64,000 nucleotides of DNA, from NCBI RefSeq assembly GCF_037381185.1, contig NZ_JARRQY010000006.1, positions 1-64,000 of the forward strand. Reading direction: 5' to 3'. Below the pieces are notes generated by a model. The model was not told where the DNA came from. It saw only the letters and a list, made by a program, of their open reading frames with translations, and made no database searches. This document shows positions 26,430 through 35,264 of this stretch, piece by piece (the first letter of the stretch is position 1; each line of letters begins with the position of its first letter). A program made the translations under genes and the position numbers. This DNA is from Acidihalobacter_A sp037381185. Lineage in GTDB: Bacteria; Pseudomonadota; Gammaproteobacteria; DSM-5130; Acidihalobacteraceae.

Positions 26430-27537
26430 GCGTCTGGCACAGGATGGCGCCGCACGTCGCGGGCGCCTGATCTTTCCGCGTGGGGAGGTGGAAACCCCGG
26501 CCTTCATGCCGGTGGGTACCTACGGCACGGTCAAGGCGATGACGCCCGAGGAGTTGGAGGCGCTGGGCGCACAGATCGTACTCGGCAATACCTTCCACCT
26601 CATGTTGCGCCCGGGCACCGAAATCATCGCCCGCCACGGCGATCTGCACGATTTCATGCATTGGGAGCGCCCGATCCTGACCGACTCGGGCGGGTTTCAG
26701 GTGTTCAGCCTGGCCAAGCTGCGAAAACTGACCGAGCAGGGCGTGACCTTCCGTTCCCCAGTCAACGGCGACCGTGTCGAGCTGACTCCGGAGCGTTCCA
26801 TGGAGGTGCAGCGGGCCTTGGGCTCGGACATCGTCATGAGCTTCGACGAATGCACGCCGTTTCCGGCCACTGAAACGCAGGCTGCGGATTCGATGCGTTT
26901 GTCCATGCGCTGGGCGCAGCGCTCGCGCGATGCGCACGGCGACAGCCCGTCGGCCTTGTTCGGCATCGTTCAGGGAGGTATGCACAGGGATCTGCGCCTG
27001 GAGTCCGCCGAGCGCCTGCGTGAGATCGGTTTCGACGGTTATGCGGTCGGTGGGCTCGCGGTCGGCGAACCGGCCGACGTGCGTGAAGCGGCGCTGGAAT
27101 ACACCGTGCCCGCGCTGCCGGAAGACCGGCCACGCTATCTGATGGGCGTGGGTACGCCGGAGGATATTGTCGAGGCAGTGCGCCGCGGGGTGGACATGTT
27201 CGACTGCGTGATCCCCACGCGCAATGCCCGGAATGGTTTTCTGTATACCAGCCAGGGCGTCATGCGTATCCGTAATGCGAAATTCGCCGACGATACGCGT
27301 CCGATCGACGAGAGTTGCGACTGCTATACCTGCAAACATTATTCGCGCGCCTACCTGCGGCATTTGGACAAGTGCGGCGAGATCCTCAGTGCTCGCCTCA
27401 ACACGATCCACAACCTGCATTACTACCAGGCACTGATGCGCGCCATCCGCGAGGCCATCGTGGCCGAAAGACTGGAGCAGTGGGTCGATGCATTCTATGC
27501 GGCACGGCGCGCACTTGGTGCAGACGCTGTGCCATAA
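26419..27537 (+). CDS. tgt: Tgt, tRNA-guanine transglycosylase
   Basis: This 372-residue enzyme exchanges guanine 34 of the GUN-anticodon tRNAs for preQ1. Visible features are the catalytic DSGGFQVFSL block, the GGLAVGE substrate loop, the nucleophile region FDCVIPTRNARNG and the zinc site CDCYTCKHYSRAYLRH. The length is normal. It overlaps queA and precedes yajC-secD-secF, the common gammaproteobacterial order. Confidence 0.97.
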   Translation: MRFERLAQDGAARRGRLIFPRGEVETPAFMPVGTYGTVKAMTPEELEALGAQIVLGNTFHLMLRPGTEIIARHGDLHDFMHWERPILTDSGGFQVFSLAKLRKLTEQGVTFRSPVNGDRVELTPERSMEVQRALGSDIVMSFDECTPFPATETQAADSMRLSMRWAQRSRDAHGDSPSALFGIVQGGMHRDLRLESAERLREIGFDGYAVGGLAVGEPADVREAALEYTVPALPEDRPRYLMGVGTPEDIVEAVRRGVDMFDCVIPTRNARNGFLYTSQGVMRIRNAKFADDTRPIDESCDCYTCKHYSRAYLRHLDKCGEILSARLNTIHNLHYYQALMRAIREAIVAERLEQWVDAFYAARRALGADAVP

Positions 27538-27615
27538 TGCCGCCCTTTGCGGGCAGCCGGGTACTATCGGCGATCCCGCTGCGGGGCAGGCTTAAATCAC
27601 TAAAGAGGAAAGGGC

Positions 27616-27948
27616 ATGAGCTTCTTTATTTCCAACGCCTATGCACAGGCCGGCGCGCCGGCGCCCGCCGGAGGCGGCATCGAATTCATGATCATGATCG
27701 CGATCTTCTTCGCGCTTATGTACTTCATGATCATCCGCCCGCAGAGCAAGCGAGCCAAGGAGCATCGCAAACTGCTCGGAGCGCTGTCCAAGGGCGACGA
27801 GGTGGTCACCACCGGTGGTATGGTCGGCAAGATCAGCGCGGTGGGTGAGAACTTCCTTGAGGTGGAGGTGTCCGAAGGCACCGTCGTCAAGGTGCAGAAG
27901 CAGGCCGTGACCGCGGTGCTGCCGAAAGGAACCATCAAGGGGCTATAA
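27616..27948 (+). CDS. yajC: YajC, SecDF-associated membrane protein
   Basis: This 110-residue protein has one N-terminal membrane helix (IEFMIMIAIFFALMYFMIIRP) followed by a small soluble domain with the signature KGDEVVTTGGMVGKI. YajC forms a subcomplex with SecD and SecF that assists protein export at the Sec translocon. An AAAGAGGAAA ribosome site precedes the ATG. The secD gene starts 18 bp downstream. Confidence 0.96.
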   Translation: MSFFISNAYAQAGAPAPAGGGIEFMIMIAIFFALMYFMIIRPQSKRAKEHRKLLGALSKGDEVVTTGGMVGKISAVGENFLEVEVSEGTVVKVQKQAVTAVLPKGTIKGL

Positions 27949-27966
27949 GCCGAAGGTTGGGGCGGG

Positions 27967-29823
27967 ATGAACCGATATCCGCTATGGAAGTACCTGCTGA
28001 TCCTGGTCGTGCTGGTGGTCGGGCTGCTCTATGCGCTGCCCAATCTGTACGGCGAGGATCCGGCAATCCAGATCTCAAAGCGCAACGCCGTTGTCAGTGC
28101 CGGGTTGCAGTCGCAGGTCGAGGCGGTGCTCAAGAAAGATGGTTTGCGCTACAAGCGGATCGAGCACGAAGGCGACAACCTGTTGGTGCGCTTCTACAAC
28201 ACCGATACTCAGCTCAAGGCGATCGACCCGATCAAGGGGGCGCTGGGAGATCAGTATGTCGTCGCCGTCAACCTTGCGTCGTCGACGCCGGGTTGGCTGC
28301 GGGCCATCGGGGCCAATCCCATGTACCTCGGTCTCGATTTGCGTGGCGGCGTACATTTCTTGTTGCAGATCGACATGGAGGCTGCCGTCAGCCAGGTGCT
28401 CGACCGCGACGAAACGGGTATGCGCCGCTTCCTGATGAGCAAGCAGTTGCAGTACCGGGCAGTTTCGCGCGTCAAGGATCAGGTGTTTGTCCGCTTCCCC
28501 GACGCGGCCACGCGAGACAAGGCGCAAGGTCTGTTGTCCAACGAGTATCGTGACCTGGTGTTTTCGCCGGTGACGCACGATGGTGGACCGGCGCTGAGTG
28601 CGAAGCTGAGCGAGGTGGCGCTGAAGCAGACCCAGCAATACGCGATGGAGCAGAACATCACCACTCTGCGCAACCGCGTCAACGAACTGGGCGTGGCCGA
28701 ACCGGTGATCCAGCGCCAGGGCAAGGACCGCATCGTGGTCGAACTGCCCGGCGTACAAGATACGGCGCGTGCCAAGAATATTCTCGGCGCAACCGCAGGC
28801 CTGCAGTTCCGTCTTGTCTACAACGGAGGAGACGCCGCGCAGGCCGCCAAGACCGGCAATGTCCCGCTGGGAGCGAGCCTGTTCAGGGAGCGTAACGGTC
28901 AGCCGATTCTCCTTCAGAGCCAGGTCATCCTGACCGGTGACTACGTCACCAACGCTTCGTCCGGCTTCGAGCAGCAGAACAACACGCCGGCGGTGTTCAT
29001 CACGCTGGACGGGCAGGGCGCAAGCCTGATGAGTGCTGCCACGCGCAACAACGTCGGCAAGCTTATGGCCGTGGTCTACATCGAGACCAAGCCCGCGACC
29101 CAGATGGTCAACGGTAAGAAGAAGACCGTTTACAAGAAGACGCAGGAAGTGATCAACGTTGCGCGTATCCAGGAACAGCTGGGCAAGCGCTTCCAGATCA
29201 CGGGCCTGGACAGTCCGCAGCAGGCGCGCAATCTGGCTTTGCTGCTGCGCGCCGGTTCGCTGGCAGCGCCCATGAATATCGTCGAGGAACGCACCGTCGG
29301 CCCAAGTCTGGGCAAGGAAAATATCCAGCAGGGCTTCAATTCTGCCGTGATTGGCTTCCTGCTGGTGGTGCTCTTCATGGCGGTCTACTACCGCGTGTTC
29401 GGCCTTATCGCCAATCTGGCGCTGTTCGCCAACGTAGTCCTGGTGGTGGCCGTGATGTCGATGATCCAGGCGACACTGACCCTGCCGGGCATTGCGGGCA
29501 TCACGCTGACGGTCGGTATGGCCGTGGATGCCAACGTGCTGATCTTCGAGCGCATCCGGGAGGAGCTGCGCAATGGCAACTCGCCGCAAGCCAGTATTCA
29601 CGCCGGCTATGACCGCGCGATGGCAACCATCGTCGACTCCAACGTCACCACGTTGATTGCGGCGATCATTCTGTTCGCCTTCGGCAGCGGCGCGGTCAAG
29701 GGCTTCGCCGTTACGCTCTCGATCGGTATCGTGACATCCATGTTCACCGCGATCATGGGTACGCGCGCCGTGGTCAACTTGATCTACGGCGGGCGCCGTC
29801 GGGTCAAGAAGCTGGCCGTTTGA
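27967..29823 (+). CDS. secD: SecD, Sec translocon accessory protein
   Basis: This 618-residue inner-membrane protein uses the proton gradient to help late steps of protein export. It has one N-terminal helix, a large periplasmic region with the D1 motif YLGLDLRGGVHFLLQ near residue 120, and five C-terminal helices with the conserved TLPGIAGITLTVGMAVDANV and FERIREE sequences. The length is typical. It is followed directly by secF. Confidence 0.97.
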   Translation: MNRYPLWKYLLILVVLVVGLLYALPNLYGEDPAIQISKRNAVVSAGLQSQVEAVLKKDGLRYKRIEHEGDNLLVRFYNTDTQLKAIDPIKGALGDQYVVAVNLASSTPGWLRAIGANPMYLGLDLRGGVHFLLQIDMEAAVSQVLDRDETGMRRFLMSKQLQYRAVSRVKDQVFVRFPDAATRDKAQGLLSNEYRDLVFSPVTHDGGPALSAKLSEVALKQTQQYAMEQNITTLRNRVNELGVAEPVIQRQGKDRIVVELPGVQDTARAKNILGATAGLQFRLVYNGGDAAQAAKTGNVPLGASLFRERNGQPILLQSQVILTGDYVTNASSGFEQQNNTPAVFITLDGQGASLMSAATRNNVGKLMAVVYIETKPATQMVNGKKKTVYKKTQEVINVARIQEQLGKRFQITGLDSPQQARNLALLLRAGSLAAPMNIVEERTVGPSLGKENIQQGFNSAVIGFLLVVLFMAVYYRVFGLIANLALFANVVLVVAVMSMIQATLTLPGIAGITLTVGMAVDANVLIFERIREELRNGNSPQASIHAGYDRAMATIVDSNVTTLIAAIILFAFGSGAVKGFAVTLSIGIVTSMFTAIMGTRAVVNLIYGGRRRVKKLAV

Positions 29824-29837
29824 GGAGCGCCGCAGAT

Positions 29838-30764
29838 ATGTTTTACGTAAAGAATACGATCAACTTCATGCGGCCGCGCTGGATCTTCATGGCGATGTCC
29901 GCCACGCTGGTCGTGATTTCGGTGTTCGCCATTGGTCTACGCGGCCTGAACTTCGGTATCCAGTTCACGGGCGGTACCGTGATCGAGGTGAGCTACGCCA
30001 AGGCAGTGCCGTTGCAACAAGTACGTGACGCGCTGCATAAGGCCGGCTATCCCGATGCCCAGGTCAGTAACATCGGTACCGCGCGGGACGTCATGATCCG
30101 CATCGCGCCGCGTGCGGAGAAGGATCGCTCTAAGGTCGGCGATCAGGTGGTGGCGGTTCTCAGCCAGACCACGACGAACAAGGTGACGCTGCGCAAGGTT
30201 GATTTCGTCGGGCCCACGGTGGGCAGCGAGTTGCGTCAGAACGGTGCTCTGGCACTGCTGTATACGGTGATAGCGATTCTGATCTACGTCACGCTGCGTT
30301 TCGAGTGGCGCTTCGCCCTAGGCGCCGTGCTGGCCCTGGTGCATGACATCACGATCACGGTCGGCGTGTTCGCGATCACCCAGCTCGAGTTCAACATGAC
30401 GGTGCTCGCTGCGCTGCTGGCCTTGCTCGGCTATTCGCTCAACGACACCATCGTGGTGTTCGACCGGGTGCGCGAGAACTTCCGCAAGATGCGCAAGGGC
30501 ACGCCGGCGGGGATCATCAATGCCGCTGTGACGCAGACTCTATCGAGAACCATCATCACTTCCTTGACGGTGGTGCTGGTGCTGCTCGCGCTGTTCTTCT
30601 TCGGTGGCAGCGTGATCCATAACTTCTCGCTTGCGATGCTGATCGGCGTCATCTTCGGCACCTACTCCTCGGTGTATGTCGCCAGCGCGTTGGCGCTGTC
30701 GCTCGGGGTGAGCAAAGCCGATCTGATGCCGCAGAAGAAAGAGGAAATCGACGACCGGCCCTGA
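29838..30764 (+). CDS. secF: SecF, Sec translocon accessory protein
   Basis: This 308-residue protein is the partner of SecD. It has six membrane helices and the family sequences GIQFTGGTVIEV, LLGYSLNDTIVVFDRVREN and SLTVVLVLLALFFFGG. I set the start at ATG 29838, which has GAGGAG upstream; a TTG at 29820 would add six residues without a better site. A strong hairpin ends the operon 27 bp after the stop. Confidence 0.95.
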   Translation: MFYVKNTINFMRPRWIFMAMSATLVVISVFAIGLRGLNFGIQFTGGTVIEVSYAKAVPLQQVRDALHKAGYPDAQVSNIGTARDVMIRIAPRAEKDRSKVGDQVVAVLSQTTTNKVTLRKVDFVGPTVGSELRQNGALALLYTVIAILIYVTLRFEWRFALGAVLALVHDITITVGVFAITQLEFNMTVLAALLALLGYSLNDTIVVFDRVRENFRKMRKGTPAGIINAAVTQTLSRTIITSLTVVLVLLALFFFGGSVIHNFSLAMLIGVIFGTYSSVYVASALALSLGVSKADLMPQKKEEIDDRP

Positions 30765-30790
30765 CGTTTGAGCGGATTGACGACACGACG

Positions 30791-30822
30791 AAAAAGGCCC
30801 GGGCACAATGCCGGGCCTTTTT
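30791..30822. terminator. Bidirectional terminator between secF and suhB
   Basis: AAAAAGGCCCGG and CCGGGCCTTTTT form a perfect 12-bp stem around an eight-base loop. The stem is flanked by A on one side and T on the other, so it works as an intrinsic terminator in both directions. It sits between the convergent secF and suhB genes. Confidence 0.93.
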
Positions 30823-30847
30823 CGTTACCGTATCAGGGCGTTCAAGT

Positions 30848-31648
30848 TCAGCCAGCCGATTTTTTCTTGCCGAGATGGGGATGTACGGTGGTCAGCATGG
30901 GCTTGAGCAACTTGGGAGTGGAGGCGATTACGTTGCCGCTGCCGAGATAGCCATCGGCTCCCTCGAAATCGGTGACCAGGCCGCCGGCTTCACGCACCAG
31001 CAGGGTGCCCGCCGCGAGGTCCCACGGATGCAGGCCGGCTTCCCAGTAGCCGTCCAGACGGCCGGCGGCGACGTAGGCTAGGTCGAGCGCGGCGGCACCT
31101 GCGCGGCGGATGCCGGCGATGGGGCCGAGGAACGCGTGCAGCGAGCCCATGTAGTTGTCGATGTCCTGGTCATCGCGGAACGGAATGCCAGTGCCGAGCA
31201 GGGCGCCTTCCAGGCTGGTGCGCGGACTGACGCGGATGCGGCGGTTGTTGAGTGTGGCGCCGGCGCCACGCGAGGCGCTGAACATCTCGTCCTTGGCCGA
31301 GTCGTAGACGACACCGTGCTCGATACGGTCGCGGTAGCGCAGCGCGATGGATACGGCGTAGTGGGGGATGCCGTGCAGAAAGTTAGTGGTGCCGTCCAGA
31401 GGATCGATGATCCACTCGTACTCGCTGTCGCCGCGATGCCCGCTTTCCTCGGCAAGGATGGCGTGATCCGGGTAGGCCTTGCGTAGGGTCCGTATAATGC
31501 TTTCCTCCGCCTGCCGGTCGACTTCGCTGACGAAGTCGTTGCGCTGCTTGTTCTCGACTTTGAGAGCATCGAGCCGGTCGGTGTGGCGTTGAATGAGCGA
31601 ACCTGCGGTGCGGGCGGCTTTAACGGCGGTATTGAGATAAGGATGCAT
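30848..31648 (-). CDS. suhB: SuhB, inositol monophosphatase family protein
   Basis: This 266-residue protein belongs to the Mg-dependent phosphatase family of inositol monophosphatase. Metal-ligand motifs are present: LAEESG (near 68), IDPLDGTTNF (near 85) and HPWDLAAG (near 210). In gammaproteobacteria SuhB also acts in rRNA antitermination and processing. ATG 31648 gives the standard start MHPYLNTAVKAAR. The open frame continues upstream through trmJ in antisense, which is not coding. The gap to the divergent trmJ start is only 42 bp. Confidence 0.95.
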   Translation of the reverse strand: MHPYLNTAVKAARTAGSLIQRHTDRLDALKVENKQRNDFVSEVDRQAEESIIRTLRKAYPDHAILAEESGHRGDSEYEWIIDPLDGTTNFLHGIPHYAVSIALRYRDRIEHGVVYDSAKDEMFSASRGAGATLNNRRIRVSPRTSLEGALLGTGIPFRDDQDIDNYMGSLHAFLGPIAGIRRAGAAALDLAYVAAGRLDGYWEAGLHPWDLAAGTLLVREAGGLVTDFEGADGYLGSGNVIASTPKLLKPMLTTVHPHLGKKKSAG

Positions 31649-31690
31649 GATGCGTGAAGGCTGCGAAGTGGGGCGCAAGGATACCAGACT

Positions 31691-32458
31691 ATGCCTGTGA
31701 GTGATGAATCTATGGGGGTCGATGCGCGCCGCTTGCGCTTCGTGCTGGTCGAACCCAGCCACCCCGGCAACATCGGCGCGGCCGCCCGCGCGATGAAGAC
31801 TATGGGCCTGTCGCGCCTGTACTTGGTGAATCCCGATAACTACCCGAGCGCCGAAGCGACCGCGCGGGCGTCGGGCGCAGACGATGTGCTTGCCGCGGCG
31901 ACGGTGTGTTCGACGCTTGACGAGGCCTTGGCGGGCTGCAACATGGTGCTGGGGACCAGTGCGCGGCCGCGCAACCTGGAATGGCCAACGTTGGCGCCGC
32001 GCGAGTGCTCCGCCCAGGTAGCACAGGAGCAGGGCGGCGGTGGCGAGGTGGCGCTGCTGTTCGGGCGCGAGCGCAGCGGATTGACGAATGCGGAGCTGGA
32101 GCGCTGCCAGTTTCGCGTCCACATTCCGAGCAATCCGGACTACAGTTCCCTGAACCTGGCAGCTGCAGTGCAGATTTTGGCCTACGAAATGGCGCTCGCC
32201 GGTAGCGTACAAACGCCGAGCGATGACGTCCGGCAGGACGATTCACATGCCGAGCAGATTGAGGTGGAGCGTTTCTTCGAACACCTGCAGGAGGCGCTGA
32301 TCGATATCGACTTTCTCGACCCGGACAACCCGCGGCAGCTGATGCGCCGACTGCGCAGGCTATTTGTCCGTACCCGATTGTTGACCACTGAAGTCAACAT
32401 ATTGCGTGGTATCCTTACCGCCGCTCAGCGTCAGGTGAAACTGGTGCGGGAGCGCTGA
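31691..32458 (+). CDS. trmJ: TrmJ, tRNA (cytidine/uridine-32-2'-O)-methyltransferase
   Basis: This 255-residue SPOUT-family enzyme methylates the ribose at position 32 of several tRNAs using S-adenosylmethionine. Motifs are VLVEPSHPGNIGAAARAMKT near residue 18, LFGRERSGLTNAEL near 122 and SNPDYSSLNLAAAVQI near 145, which form the knotted SAM site. The C-terminal extension (FFEHLQEALIDIDFLDPDNP) is typical of TrmJ. It is placed before cysE and the isc operon, as in E. coli relatives. Confidence 0.95.
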   Translation: MPVSDESMGVDARRLRFVLVEPSHPGNIGAAARAMKTMGLSRLYLVNPDNYPSAEATARASGADDVLAAATVCSTLDEALAGCNMVLGTSARPRNLEWPTLAPRECSAQVAQEQGGGGEVALLFGRERSGLTNAELERCQFRVHIPSNPDYSSLNLAAAVQILAYEMALAGSVQTPSDDVRQDDSHAEQIEVERFFEHLQEALIDIDFLDPDNPRQLMRRLRRLFVRTRLLTTEVNILRGILTAAQRQVKLVRER

Positions 32459-32494
32459 GTAGCGGGGCCGTTGCCTGTCCCGCCTGGAGATTTC

Positions 32495-33289
32495 ATGTTC
32501 GATCGCCTGCGCGAAGATATCCGTTGCGTGTTCGACCGCGATCCTGCGGCGCGCAACACATTCGAGGTGTTGACCACCTATCCCGGTTTGCATGCGGTGA
32601 TCATGCACCGCTGGGCGCATGCCCTCTGGTGTTCTGGCCTGCACTGGCCGGCGCGGGTATTGTCCGTCTTTTCGCGCTGGTGGACCGGTATCGAGATCCA
32701 TCCCGGTGCCCGGATGGGACGACGCTTCTTCATCGACCACGGCATGGGCGTGGTCATCGGCGAGACGGCGGAAATCGGCGACGACTGCACGCTTTATCAC
32801 GGCGTCACCCTGGGCGGTACTTCATGGCAGAAGGGCAAGCGCCATCCAACGCTGGGCGACAACGTGGTGGTCGGCGCGGGCGCCAAGATCCTAGGGCCTA
32901 TCAACATCGGAAAGGGTGCGCGGGTCGGATCCAATGCCGTGGTGCTCAAGGATGTGCCGGAAGAGGCCACGGCGGTCGGTATCCCCGCCCATATCGTGCG
33001 TCGTGACGAAGTCTCGCAGCGGCGCCGCTCGCAAGCCAGCAAACTCGGTTTCGACGCCTATGGCGTTACCCGTGATGCGCCCGATCCCGTGGCGCATGCG
33101 ATCGATTGCCTGCTGGATCATACTCATCTGGTGGATGAGAAAATGATGCAGTTGTGCGCGGTTGTGCGCAAACTCGGCGGCGATATCGACGAGTCGCGTC
33201 TGCCGGAAATCACCGGCTGCGAACTCGATTCGGTGGTGGATGCCGAGGCGAATGACGAAGCCGACGAAACTGCTGGCAGCAATAGTTGA
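32495..33289 (+). CDS. cysE: CysE, serine O-acetyltransferase
   Basis: This 264-residue enzyme acetylates serine with acetyl-CoA, the first committed step of cysteine synthesis. An N-terminal helical part is followed by left-handed beta-helix hexapeptide repeats (IHPGARMGRRFFIDHG through VGSNAVVLKDVPEEAT) carrying the active-site DHG and the H of YHGVTLGGTSW. ATG 32495 follows CTGGAGA. The protein has a long acidic tail. The next operon begins in the end of this gene: the iscR control element overlaps its stop codon, linking cysteine supply to Fe-S assembly. Confidence 0.94.
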   Translation: MFDRLREDIRCVFDRDPAARNTFEVLTTYPGLHAVIMHRWAHALWCSGLHWPARVLSVFSRWWTGIEIHPGARMGRRFFIDHGMGVVIGETAEIGDDCTLYHGVTLGGTSWQKGKRHPTLGDNVVVGAGAKILGPINIGKGARVGSNAVVLKDVPEEATAVGIPAHIVRRDEVSQRRRSQASKLGFDAYGVTRDAPDPVAHAIDCLLDHTHLVDEKMMQLCAVVRKLGGDIDESRLPEITGCELDSVVDAEANDEADETAGSNS

Positions 33290-33306
33290 CTAAATTGCTA
33301 TGTTAT
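33282..33306 (+). promoter_or_regulatory. IscR type 1-like site and promoter of the isc operon
   Basis: ATAGTTGACTAAATT starts at 33282 and continues as GCTATGTTAT to 33306. The first half closely matches the type 1 site at which [2Fe-2S]-IscR represses the isc operon in E. coli, and it contains a TTGACT -35 element (33286-33291). A clear -10 is not evident, as often found for regulated promoters. The element overlaps the cysE stop codon and lies 36 bp before iscR. Confidence 0.65.
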
Positions 33307-33341
33307 GGGTAGTCTGTCACCCGTAACTGGAGCGCTATGCA

Positions 33342-33830
33342 ATGAAATTGACCACCAAAGGCCGCTATGCGGTGACAGCCATGCTGGATTTGGCGCTGAA
33401 CAATGATTCAGGGCCCGTGACGCTGGCGGATATCTCCACTCGCCAAAGCATCTCGCTTTCGTATCTTGAGCAGCTTTTCTCGCGATTGCGCAAGAAAGGC
33501 CTGGTCGTCAGTACGCGCGGTCCCGGTGGAGGTTACAACCTTGCGCGCTCGGCTTCCAGCATGCCGGTCGGAGAGGTGGTCGATGCGGTCGACGAGCAGG
33601 TCGATGCGACGCGTTGCGGCGGTGCCGCCGATTGCCACAATCATCAGCGCTGCCTGACGCATGATCTGTGGACGGAGCTGAGCGAAGAGATCCGCGACTA
33701 CTTGATGCGGGTGACGCTGGGTGACCTGATGGAGCGCGAAGGCGTGCGCGCGGTTGCCGATCGTCAGGCTGAGGCCAGTGAGCACCAGTGCCGCCACGAA
33801 TTTGCCGGTGCGGTCCTTCAGGCGAAATAG
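33342..33830 (+). CDS. iscR: IscR, Fe-S cluster-sensing regulator
   Basis: This 162-residue Rrf2-family regulator has an N-terminal winged helix (MKLTTKGRYAVTAMLDLAL, STRGPGGGYNLARS). Cluster ligands Cys92, Cys98, Cys104 and His107 are all conserved (CGGAADCHNHQRCLTH). When it carries a [2Fe-2S] cluster it represses the isc operon; apo-IscR activates alternative genes. A type 1-like site precedes it. Since the downstream iscU is broken here, its feedback loop could be altered. Confidence 0.96.
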   Translation: MKLTTKGRYAVTAMLDLALNNDSGPVTLADISTRQSISLSYLEQLFSRLRKKGLVVSTRGPGGGYNLARSASSMPVGEVVDAVDEQVDATRCGGAADCHNHQRCLTHDLWTELSEEIRDYLMRVTLGDLMEREGVRAVADRQAEASEHQCRHEFAGAVLQAK

Positions 33831-33873
33831 GCCCTGGGGTCTGCGGACAGAACAATTTGATGGAGTTCAGAGC

Positions 33874-35097
33874 ATGAGTGAGTTGAAAACCCCGATCTAT
33901 TTCGACTACGCGGCGACCGCTCCGGTAGACGAACGCGTCGCCAAACGTATGTGCGACTGCTTGACCCGGGAAGGCGTCTACGGCAATCCGGCCTCGCGCA
34001 GCCATCAGTTCGGCTGGGACGCGGAGAAGCTGGTCGAAGAGGCGCGGGCCGACGTGGCGCGACTGATCAATGCCGATCTGAAGGAGATCGTGTGGACCAG
34101 CGGCGCGACCGAATCCGACAACCTCGCGCTCAAAGGTGCTGCGCATTTCTATCAGCGCAAGGGCAAGCATCTGATTACCAGCCGCACCGAGCACAAGGCA
34201 GTGCTGGATACCTGCCGCCAGTTGGAGCGCGAAGGCTACGAAGTCACCTACCTGGACCCCGATCCGAATGGCTTGATTCCGCTTGAGCGCATTGAGGCGG
34301 CGCTGCGTGACGACACCACACTGGTGTCCATCATGCACGTGAACAATGAAATCGGCGTGATTCAGGATCTCGCCGCGATCGGCAAGCTTACGCGCAGTCG
34401 CGGCGTGCTGCTGCACGTGGACGCTGCGCAGAGTGCCGGCAAGGTGCCGCTCGACGTGCAAGAGATCGATGTCGATTTGGTGAGTATCTCCGGCCACAAG
34501 ATGTATGGCCCCAAGGGTATCGGCGCGCTGTACGTGCGCCGTAAGCCGCGCGTGCGCATCGAGGCCCAGATGCATGGCGGCGGGCACGAACGCGGTATGC
34601 GTTCGGGCACCCTGGCCACGCACCAGATCGTCGGCCTCGGCGAGGCTGCGCGCATCGCTCGCGAAGAGATGGGCGCCGATCTGGAGCGCATCCGGAGTCT
34701 GCGCGACCGTCTGCTCGCCGGCGTGCAACATATGGACGAGGTCTACGTCAACGGCGATCTGGCCCACGCTTATCCCGGCATTCTCAACGTCAGCTTCGCT
34801 TTTGTCGAAGGCGAGAGTTTGCTGATGTCGCTCAAGGAACTGGCGGTGTCTTCCGGGTCGGCCTGCACCTCCGCCAGCCTGGAACCGAGCTACGTACTGC
34901 GCGCGCTGGGTCGTGATGACGAGTTGGCACACAGCTCGATTCGCTTCTCCATCGGCCGCTACACACGCGCCGAAGAGATCGATTTCGCTATTGAGTGCAT
35001 CCAGCGCGCGGTCGAAAAGCTGCGTGCGCTGTCGCCGCTGTGGGAGATGCACCAGGAAGGCATCGATCTCAAGAGCATCGAATGGGCGGCGCACTGA
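33874..35097 (+). CDS. iscS: IscS, cysteine desulfurase
   Basis: This 407-residue PLP enzyme removes sulfur from cysteine and passes it as persulfide to Fe-S scaffolds, tRNA thiolation enzymes and others. The PLP lysine lies in SGHKMYGPKG and the mobile-loop cysteine in SSGSACTSASLEPSYVLRAL. The start MSELKTPIYFDYAATAPVD is standard; the longer frame upstream overlaps iscR and was rejected. The length is that of the IscS group, not SufS. Its usual partner IscU follows but is truncated. Confidence 0.96.
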   Translation: MSELKTPIYFDYAATAPVDERVAKRMCDCLTREGVYGNPASRSHQFGWDAEKLVEEARADVARLINADLKEIVWTSGATESDNLALKGAAHFYQRKGKHLITSRTEHKAVLDTCRQLEREGYEVTYLDPDPNGLIPLERIEAALRDDTTLVSIMHVNNEIGVIQDLAAIGKLTRSRGVLLHVDAAQSAGKVPLDVQEIDVDLVSISGHKMYGPKGIGALYVRRKPRVRIEAQMHGGGHERGMRSGTLATHQIVGLGEAARIAREEMGADLERIRSLRDRLLAGVQHMDEVYVNGDLAHAYPGILNVSFAFVEGESLLMSLKELAVSSGSACTSASLEPSYVLRALGRDDELAHSSIRFSIGRYTRAEEIDFAIECIQRAVEKLRALSPLWEMHQEGIDLKSIEWAAH

Positions 35098-35128
35098 GCG
35101 CCGCGGCAAAGCGCTAGGAGATTTGAGC

Positions 35129-35245
35129 ATGGCATACAGTGACAAGGTGATCGATCACTACGAGAACCCGCGCAACGTGGGGAGTCTGGATAAGGATTCT
35201 CTGGAGGTAGGAACGGGGATGGTGGGAGCGCCGGCGTGCGGCGAC
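35129..35245 (+). pseudogene. iscU: iscU remnant, 3' three quarters missing
   Basis: From ATG 35129, preceded by TAGGAG, the frame gives 39 residues of clear IscU: MAYSDKVIDHYENPRNVGS and then GMVGAPACGD with the first cluster cysteine, Cys37. After codon 39 the match stops abruptly. The frame continues as unrelated residues to a stop at 35399-35401, overlapping iscA in another frame. A full IscU has about 128 residues with two further cysteines and the LPPVK motif bound by HscA, all absent here. About 270 bp seem deleted, joining codon 39 to the iscA leader. IscU scaffolds nascent clusters, so this allele cannot do so. Confidence 0.88.
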
Positions 35246-35264
35246 AGGATTCATGGAGACGGTA

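Noticed and set aside
28075..29601. A 508-codon minus-strand frame opposite secD
   Set aside because: It is the shadow of secD in GC-rich DNA. SecD is certain from its motifs.
33508..35145. A 545-codon minus-strand frame opposite iscR and iscS
   Set aside because: It is antisense to conserved genes and carries no recognisable domain.
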